Source: Malaya genurostris
Lineage: Eukaryota; Arthropoda; Insecta; Diptera; Culicidae
Length of the DNA stretch: 64,000 nt
Direction: 5' to 3'
Assembly: GCF_030247185.1 (NCBI RefSeq)
Contig: NC_080571.1
Location: 68,982,172 to 69,046,171, forward strand
In this document: positions 57,970-64,000 of the stretch, piece after piece
Position numbering within the stretch: the first letter of the stretch is position 1
Layout of the letters: the number at the start of each line of letters is the position of its first letter
Program-made: the position numbers and the translations under genes
The notes under the pieces: model-generated
Told to the model about the DNA's origin: nothing
Databases searched by the model: none
Seen by the model: only the letters and a program-made list of their open reading frames with translations

Positions 57970-59690
57970 TTATTTCGGTACATTGTTCTACTAATAAATT
58001 ATCCATTTCAAGTAAAATCTCATTTGATCTTTGTAAAATTTTTGATTGGATTCTGAAAAGAACCGAATGTTACCATTTCTCCAACTATCAACACAATTAA
58101 CAATTATTTCCGTGAGTGAAATGCTGAACAAATCGGTTGTCTCTCGTTCGGCAAACGGCGCACAAAGCAAATCTGCCACTTGCTTGTGTGCCCTTCTGTA
58201 CAGTGCTATCGTTCTGCACCGAGTGGTGGCACCCAAAAAGTTGGACGTCGTATGTATTTGTGACGACACTTATTCTGATTAAAATTCGATTTTATAAAAT
58301 CAAATTAATATATATGAGGAAATCCAATTACCTCTTAGCTAGATTCTATGTGCAGACACTGAAAATGATTTGGAACTAAATGATTCGACTGTAATTGCGG
58401 ATTATTACACTATCATTTATGGCCCCTATAACTGTTGATTTTTATATGTATTCTCTCTATTGTGTTCTTACTTTGATGAATTTTCCGCACTTGTTTGAAG
58501 CGAAAGCCGCACTGCAAACGAAGCGAACAATGAACGTAATGGATCAAAAATTGAAAAGAGCGGTTCTAACAGCTACAAAAATAACAACATATAGAATTTC
58601 AAGGTTGATTAATTCATTTCGGATTATCATTTTTCATTTTTCGGGTTGACTAAATGTTTTTTTTTCTGTTACACGTACGCAAACGATCAGCGGTTGAATG
58701 TTGTAATTGCGGAATTTATTTCAGGCTTTCAGAAGGTGGCATTTTCTACGATATTGATATGCCGTTGGCTGGCTTTATTTGCATCCGTTTGTTGCGAATT
58801 TCGCCCGGCAAAAAATGCGCAACCTATCAAATCATTCTAGATTTGCACTAAACAGTTGATTTTTACCTTAGATTTGCTAGGAAAGTAATATTAATAGTTC
58901 TTTAGACAACATTTAGAGCCATTAGAATGGCTGCTTTTGTACAATGTTCCCCATCGTTGTCCACTTTTCGTTTTCGTTTTACTCCAGTGCAAACGACCAG
59001 AAGCTGTATGACGCGCTTGCTTGAAGTGAATTTGGCTATGCGAAAGAACCACAACACGTCTGTTCACACTGCCGACCAATTTCGAACTAAACTAATTTTG
59101 CTTAAGAGATTTCCTTTTTCCGCGATTTTGTTTATAGTTTTTCACAAATGGGCGGTCCCAACGGCTACAAAAATAGCAAAATATAGAATTCTGATGTCGA
59201 TTAGTTCATTTTCATGCATACTTAATTGAAAGAAATTATCAAAATGCTTGGGATTTATTTCTACGATAATTGTGGTATTGTCTACGATAATAAACACTGT
59301 TCGGAACGTTTTTCTCGAGCTAATTTGCGATAGTAACTTTAATAGTCTTTTGATAACATTTAGAGTCATTAGAACGGCAGATTTTGTATAATGTTCCCCA
59401 TACTTTTCGATTTTTAGTTTTCTTTTCCTCCAATGCAAACGACCAGAAGCAAGATGACGCAATAATTTTTGTTTGAAACGAAACTCACACTGCGAATGTA
59501 CAACAGTAGATATGCTTACAGAAGAACTAGTTGTTGTTTCTCTACCGTTAGGCTTGATGAAAGGAGCCACATATTTGTCATTGACTGAAGCACCAGTTGA
59601 ATAATGCTGGCCATAGTTCCACTTTCTTGCGTAGATGGCAGCATGCACACCCGGTGTGTCTCCGTTCATGGATTATCATACATATTAATG
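57970..59690. repeat. Duplicated repeat block, copy 2 (mariner-free)
   Basis: Matches 15,225-16,560 plus 17,857-18,235. The uninterrupted site TCTACGATAATAAACACTG is at about 59,281-59,299. Tandem, diverged units of about 450 bp recur, each with an ACAATGTTCCCCAT- or GACCAGAAGC-type landmark (near 58,945 and 59,390). Confidence 0.82.
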
Positions 59691-59783
59691 ATTGATTTAC
59701 CAGAGGGAATTAATGAAGTATTTTCCTCGAACCAAAAATGTTATGAGGTACAATTATTAAGTTGCAGAAGTATCTATCATTTC

Positions 59784-59882
59784 TTTACGTTTCGTCTTAG
59801 AATCGTCAAAGCAGAGCAGTTCAAATTGAACTGCTTAATACAAAACTCAGCAGTTCAATTTGGACCGCTAAGCAGACGTGAA
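59784..59882 (-). ncRNA. Hammerhead ribozyme relic with long helix I
   Basis: On the minus strand the cleavage strand CACGTC, TGC and helix I (GCGGTCCAAATTG with CAATTTGAACTGC, 12 of 13 pairs) are present. So is GAAACGTAAA. The core strand is TTGACGA rather than CTGATGA (the essential first C is T), and helix II is mispaired. Catalysis should be lost. Confidence 0.75.
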
Positions 59883-59990
59883 GTTACCGCTATTCGCGAA
59901 ACACTTTTCTCAGTTATCCAAAACTGTGGTTCAACAACGTTAGGAAAACCTTTACTTACGATTGTAGACCATTCGGAGCGGTTTATAGAG

Positions 59991-59998
59991 GTTTGAAT
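59991..59998. repeat. 8-bp target duplication, left
   Basis: GTTTGAAT, identical to 62,121-62,128. Confidence 0.92.
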
Positions 59999-62120
59999 TA
60001 GAGATGGTCGGGTATAGAAATTCTTATACCCGAACCCGACCCGTACCCGAGTGATCAGCAAAAAAAATTACCCGTACCCGACCCGTACCCGATTAAAAAT
60101 TTAAAAAATTAACCGTACCCGACCCGTACCCGATCAATAATAAAAAAAAATTACCCGTACCCGACCCGTACCCGATAAAAAATAAAAAAATTTACCCGTA
60201 CCCGACCCGTACCCGATTAAAAATTACCTGTACCCGTACCCGACCCGAATGAGTAGTAAAAAGTTTACCAAAATTCAGGAAGGAAAAAATAAAGTGTTTT
60301 AGATAGCGAGCTAGATAGAGCGTATCAGGCTCTAGTTTGTAAGTAAAATACATTAAAATGCTTGTTTACATTTGAACATATAAATACACTGTGCAGCATG
60401 AATAGATTTCCAATGTCTTTGGTACTTTATACTCATTTACAAATGTCAACAAAAGGGAGTAATATCTACTCAAATTTTTCGAGAAGCTTATTGATCCAAA
60501 ATGTCGTAATACCCGTTGTATTCAATTTTGGGTAGGTATGGTTTTTACGAAACAGTGCGACTTTTGATCTAATTCTTTAGAACCACAAGTAAGCGTGCTC
60601 ATTATCTTGACACACAAATAAAAATTCACATTAGAATCACTTGAAAAATCACGAACATCCCCTAAAATTAATAGAGTATCATCGTTTCGTTTACGTGAAT
60701 TGACCAAACATCAAATAATTCACGTGTATTCCCGGTGTGAAAAATTCAATTTGGAAAATGGTGAACTGTGAGTCCTTCAAGTGTAAGTAGTTTGAACATT
60801 TGTGAGAAATTTTTGTTGGTTACATTTTTTTTATTACAAAGCAAAATGAATTATGATTTTGATTTAAATTAATCTGTCAAATATGCCCGTTTTGTAAGCT
60901 TCACAAACCCACACCAACGATGTTAACGGGAGCTGGTGGTTTTTACAGCCATTGAACTTCTATTCCACCTCCCTTGGAACCCTCAACGAGTGAACACGGT
61001 GAAAATTTGAGCATTTCGCGTGAAAAGATTTTCACCCGTACTTTTGCGACTGTCACGCATCGAGATTTTCAGTGAAAAGAAACGTAAACTAACTCGACGT
61101 CAACATTTCAAAAGGGCCTAAAAACAATTGACAGATTTTCTTTGTTTACTTTCTCTTTCGACTATATCTGCGTTATTATACAAACGTTCGTTACATATTT
61201 GGTAATGTTTGAAACATGGAGATATTATCTTTCATCCTACACGAATACTTTGTAGGTACACGTGAAAATTAAGCAGATATCCACAAAAGCGAAAGTAAAC
61301 AAAGAGAAACTCTCATTGGTTTATGTGCCCTTATGAAATGTTGACATCGAACTGGCAATATAGCTCAACTTGCTGTGCCATCAATCGGTGTCATTTCAAG
61401 TGAGGTGACACCACCCAGAAGTGAAGAATAAGAAGAACTTCTGTGCAGATTTTCTGAAATAAATGTTCATGTTTTTATGGGTAGAATCCTAATGATTTAT
61501 ATGTAAATTTTGAAAATCTCCAACCAATATTTAAAATAACAGTTTTCTGGTATCTGAATGTGATATGAGTACTACACTACATTTTATATATTAATCAAAT
61601 AATTTTTACTGGATCATCTTAGAGCTAAGGCAGTGTATCTTATTAAATATGTTATAAAAAAGTAGGGTGGAAAATATTCACATAACTTTTCACGTAACTA
61701 TGATTGATCGTTTTTTTTAAATGAAGAAAAGAAATGTTTTTTCTGGAAAAAGATGCCAGTTTTCAGGTTTGGTTCTAGGCGCGAATGTCAAAACTCCTTG
61801 AATCAAATTGTTTATTTTTCGGAACAACTGTTTTGCAATAAAAAATTCTCGTCAACGTGTAAACATATTTATGTGAAGTACAAATGGTCGGGTAATCGAT
61901 CAGAAAAAAAAATTTACCCGTACCCGACCCGTACCCGAGTGAGTAGTAAATTTTTTTACCCGACCCGACCCGTACCCGAGTAGGCAGTAAATTTTTTTTA
62001 CCCGTACCCGACCCGTACCCGATTGAAAATAAAATTTTTTACCCGTACCCGACCAAAAACCCGTCGGGTACGGGTACGGGTCGGGTTTCGGGTAAAATAC
62101 CCGATACCCGACCATCTCTA
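59999..62120. mobile_element. Non-autonomous hAT-like element with CCCGTACCCGACC subrepeats
   Basis: A 2,122-bp element with perfect 17-bp ends TAGAGATGGTCGGGTAT and its complement, and an 8-bp target duplication. TA(G/A)-type ends with 8-bp duplications are characteristic of hAT transposons. Both subterminal regions (60,030-60,250 and 61,905-62,100) carry runs of ACCCGTACCCGACCCG. In most units these have the same orientation at both ends rather than being mirrored. The interior has no transposase and holds a nested MITE (61,099-61,345). It inserted between two inverted ribozyme-family units. Confidence 0.92.
61099..61345. mobile_element. MITE nested in the hAT-like element
   Basis: The terminal repeats start GTCAACATTTCAAAAGGGC at the left and end GCCCTTATGAAATGTTGAC at the right. 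The inner part shares TTTCTTTGTTTACTTTCTC with the MITE at 34,824-35,087. A 4-bp TCGA flank may be the target duplication. Confidence 0.75.
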
Positions 62121-62128
62121 GTTTGAAT
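62121..62128. repeat. 8-bp target duplication, right
   Basis: GTTTGAAT, identical to 59,991-59,998. Confidence 0.92.
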
Positions 62129-62183
62129 GGTCTCTAAGTAGCGTTTATTGAAACAGTAGAATTCTCTGAAAATGGATAGCTAG

Positions 62184-62243
62184 TGCGACCTGGCGGCTAA
62201 ACGTTAGCTGCAGCGCACTGATGAGTCAAAGACGAAACGTAAT
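62184..62243 (+). ncRNA. Hammerhead ribozyme core lacking the cleavage strand
   Basis: The core is perfect: CTGATGA (62,218-62,224), GTC-AAA-GAC, GAAAC (62,234-62,238). Helix I pairs as TGCG/CGCA plus GCGGCTAA/TTAGCTGC with an ACG loop. The sequence before TGCG is AG rather than TC, and no strand complementary to CGTAAT precedes it. The preserved part therefore starts exactly at the base after the expected cleavage point. It could act only in trans. Confidence 0.85.
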
Positions 62244-62379
62244 ATAACGTTGAAAATGGGTATGTGCACCTTGCATGAATTTGAGGATGAAAAACTAAGC
62301 ATTTTTTTACTGTTCAACACCGACTGATTGCATATCTGATGAACAATTCAAATCAGAAGTGAGAATACTAATTTTAGTG

Positions 62380-62870
62380 CACCGTTCGCTTTGCGAACTT
62401 TGCAACAAACGAGTGAAAATAAAAACATTATTTTGCTACTTTGCGTTCAATTCTAGTATTCAGAAAAGGAGAAAATTTTTCAATTTCGTCCTTCTGAAAG
62501 TGTTCTGATAGTTTCATTCGTTGAAGTATGCAAATCGGAAATGAAACAATCAACATCGAAATTCAGTATGTTGCTATTTTGCAAGCTGTTAGGACCGCCA
62601 AATAGTGAAAAAGCTGCAAACGAAAACATACAAAAGAAAATTCCTTCCTTGACTCAATCCGCACAGTGAGCAGTTCTGCTGCGGGATGTTCGTAGTGCGA
62701 GTTTCGCTTCAAACAAGAGCGATTGTGTCATCGCGCTGCTGATCGTGTGCATTGGAGCAAAATGCACCGAAAAGTGAATAACGGTCGTGAAAATTCTACA
62801 AATCAGCCCTTTTGCAGGCTATGAATGTTTATAAACAGAACTATTAGAATTAGTTATCTGTTGAAATTTT
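62380..62870 (-). repeat. Inverted unit of the 15/58-kb repeat block
   Basis: The reverse complement contains GGCGGTCCTAACAGCTTGCA and CGCTCTTGTTTGAAGCGAAA, as in the duplicated block, but in opposite orientation. Confidence 0.7.
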
Positions 62871-63155
62871 CAAATAAAAAATAAACAGTTAAGTGAAGGT
62901 TTGCAGTCTGATAGATTCTAAATAGACATTTTTTGAACGCTTTTCTTGGCTTTTTTACTTGTATTCGTCGTGATTTACTAAAAAGCGCCTTTCGACAAAT
63001 TATTCTCTGGGAGAATGATAAGTTTTTGATCGTGAAAATCTCTTGTTTTGTTCAACAGATGCATATTTTATTTTCTGCTCATCATCGGAGATATAATTAG
63101 CAATTCGCGATCAATTTGTTTAAAATGCTTGATTAATAAAGAAAGTAAAAATTTG
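62871..63155. other. Unassigned AT-rich stretch
   Basis: The part near 62,995-63,050 resembles 35,450-35,510 (GAGAATGATAAGTTTTTGAT). Nothing else was seen. Confidence 0.4.
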
Positions 63156-63700
63156 ATTGCGAACTCATAAAGTTCAGACCAGTATTCTGCTCCAAAACTC
63201 AATTCTAAGGTTCAGTTCTGAAATTCAGTTTTATTTTTTCTTTCATATCCTCATTCCTCATCAAGAATTAAAGGCCAAAATCGAGTACCAGAAACTTGGA
63301 AATGAAACTGAATTTCAGAACATCATTCTAAGCCGTGATTTTGGAATCGAATTCTGGATCTTGTTTCTATACCTGGACTTTGGATCTCAAATTTAAAACT
63401 GAAATTTGGAGCTGAAATTGATGTTCAGACCAGAATTCAGTTCCTAAATTTCTGTCCAGAAATTAGATTTAGAATACAGTTTCCGAATTCAGGTTCAGAA
63501 CTCTGAACCAATATTTGAGTCGAAAATAAGGATGTATTTCCAGAATTCAGGGCGAAAATGCATTCCATTCCAGTCCTGGTTTTAAGTTTAGAGTTTAGAG
63601 TAGGAAAAGCAAGTCTGAAATTCGGTTCCAAAATTCATACAATTCTAGAAGTGCAATTGAATTCAATTTCTCAGCTGATTTCGTTATCCAAATTTGAAAA
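63156..63700. repeat. GAATTCAG-type degenerate simple repeat
   Basis: Loose repetition of CAGAATTCAG and TTCAGTTC-like words on an irregular 15-25 bp period. No coding signal. Confidence 0.7.
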
Positions 63701-63754
63701 CTTAATCCTGGACCGGTACCCTGTAACTACAGTTCAGCAGCGGATCAGAACCCC

Positions 63755-64000
63755 GGTTGACTAAAACTATCAAAGAATTGACTAAAACTATGTTGACTAA
63801 AATTACGAAAATACGACACAGTCAAATAAAATAATGTATGCAAAAAATTGACCTGAAATGTTTATAAATTTGACAAAGAACATTTTTGTATATAATTTTA
63901 AAAAATAACAAAAAAACAAAAAATTATTTTAAAAAATGACAAAAAAAAATTACCACAAATTGACAAAACAAATTGACAAAAAAAAAGACCAAAAATGACA
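63755..64000. repeat. TTGAC(A)n low-complexity tract
   Basis: Irregular units of TTGACTAAAA and TTGACAAAAA run to the end of the window. Confidence 0.75.

Noticed and set aside
61900..62115. Gly/Tyr/Arg-rich protein in the minus-strand frame
   Set aside because: It is a translation of the CCCGTACCCGACC subrepeats of the hAT-like element.

Overview
The window looks like accessory DNA from a mosquito-like dipteran. The evidence is AT-rich DNA packed with non-LTR retrotransposons of the I and RTE types, DD37E mariner-related elements of the mosquito ITmD37E kind, and many short foldback MITEs. No intact host protein-coding gene was found. The species cannot be fixed from the sequence alone.

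Layout. 1-2.5 kb holds interspersed repeats. 2,499-10,920 is a full-length I-clade retrotransposon bounded by a 13-bp target duplication. Its ORF1 is intact. Its ORF2 would be intact but for an 899-bp tandem insertion (7,783-8,681). 11-15 kb holds a mariner relic, a nested foldback element and a small pogo-like element with a short basic ORF. 15.2-18.2 kb is one copy of a duplicated repeat block, split by a DD37E mariner; the second copy at 58-59.7 kb keeps the uninterrupted site. 20-35 kb is repeats, a tRNA-derived SINE, a large inverted-repeat pair (24.7 and 31 kb) and a second mariner relic. 35.7-37 kb carries decayed histone H2A and H2B sequences. 41.7-45.2 kb is a broken RTE-type retrotransposon. 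46.8-49 kb has two more mariner relics. 51.4-55.7 kb is a degenerate GCGTTAC minisatellite with a second DD37E mariner inside it. 60.0-62.1 kb is a non-autonomous hAT-like element with an 8-bp target duplication. The last kilobase is low-complexity DNA.

Main discovery. The 265-bp tandem unit inside the I-element ORF2 encodes, on the minus strand, a complete hammerhead ribozyme: the CTGATGA and GAAAC core, a closed helix II, a paired helix III and a GTC cleavage site. Three complete ribozymes stand in tandem. This is the arrangement described for retrozymes, small non-autonomous elements thought to spread through ribozyme-processed circular RNA. Three further loci (51.1, 59.8 and 62.2 kb) carry related, partly decayed copies. 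Helix I differs in sequence among the four loci yet stays paired in each, and pairs best on the ribozyme strand. That is direct evidence that the RNA structure has been under selection.

No genes here act together as a pathway. The window records successive layers of insertion, and most functional statements concern mobile elements.
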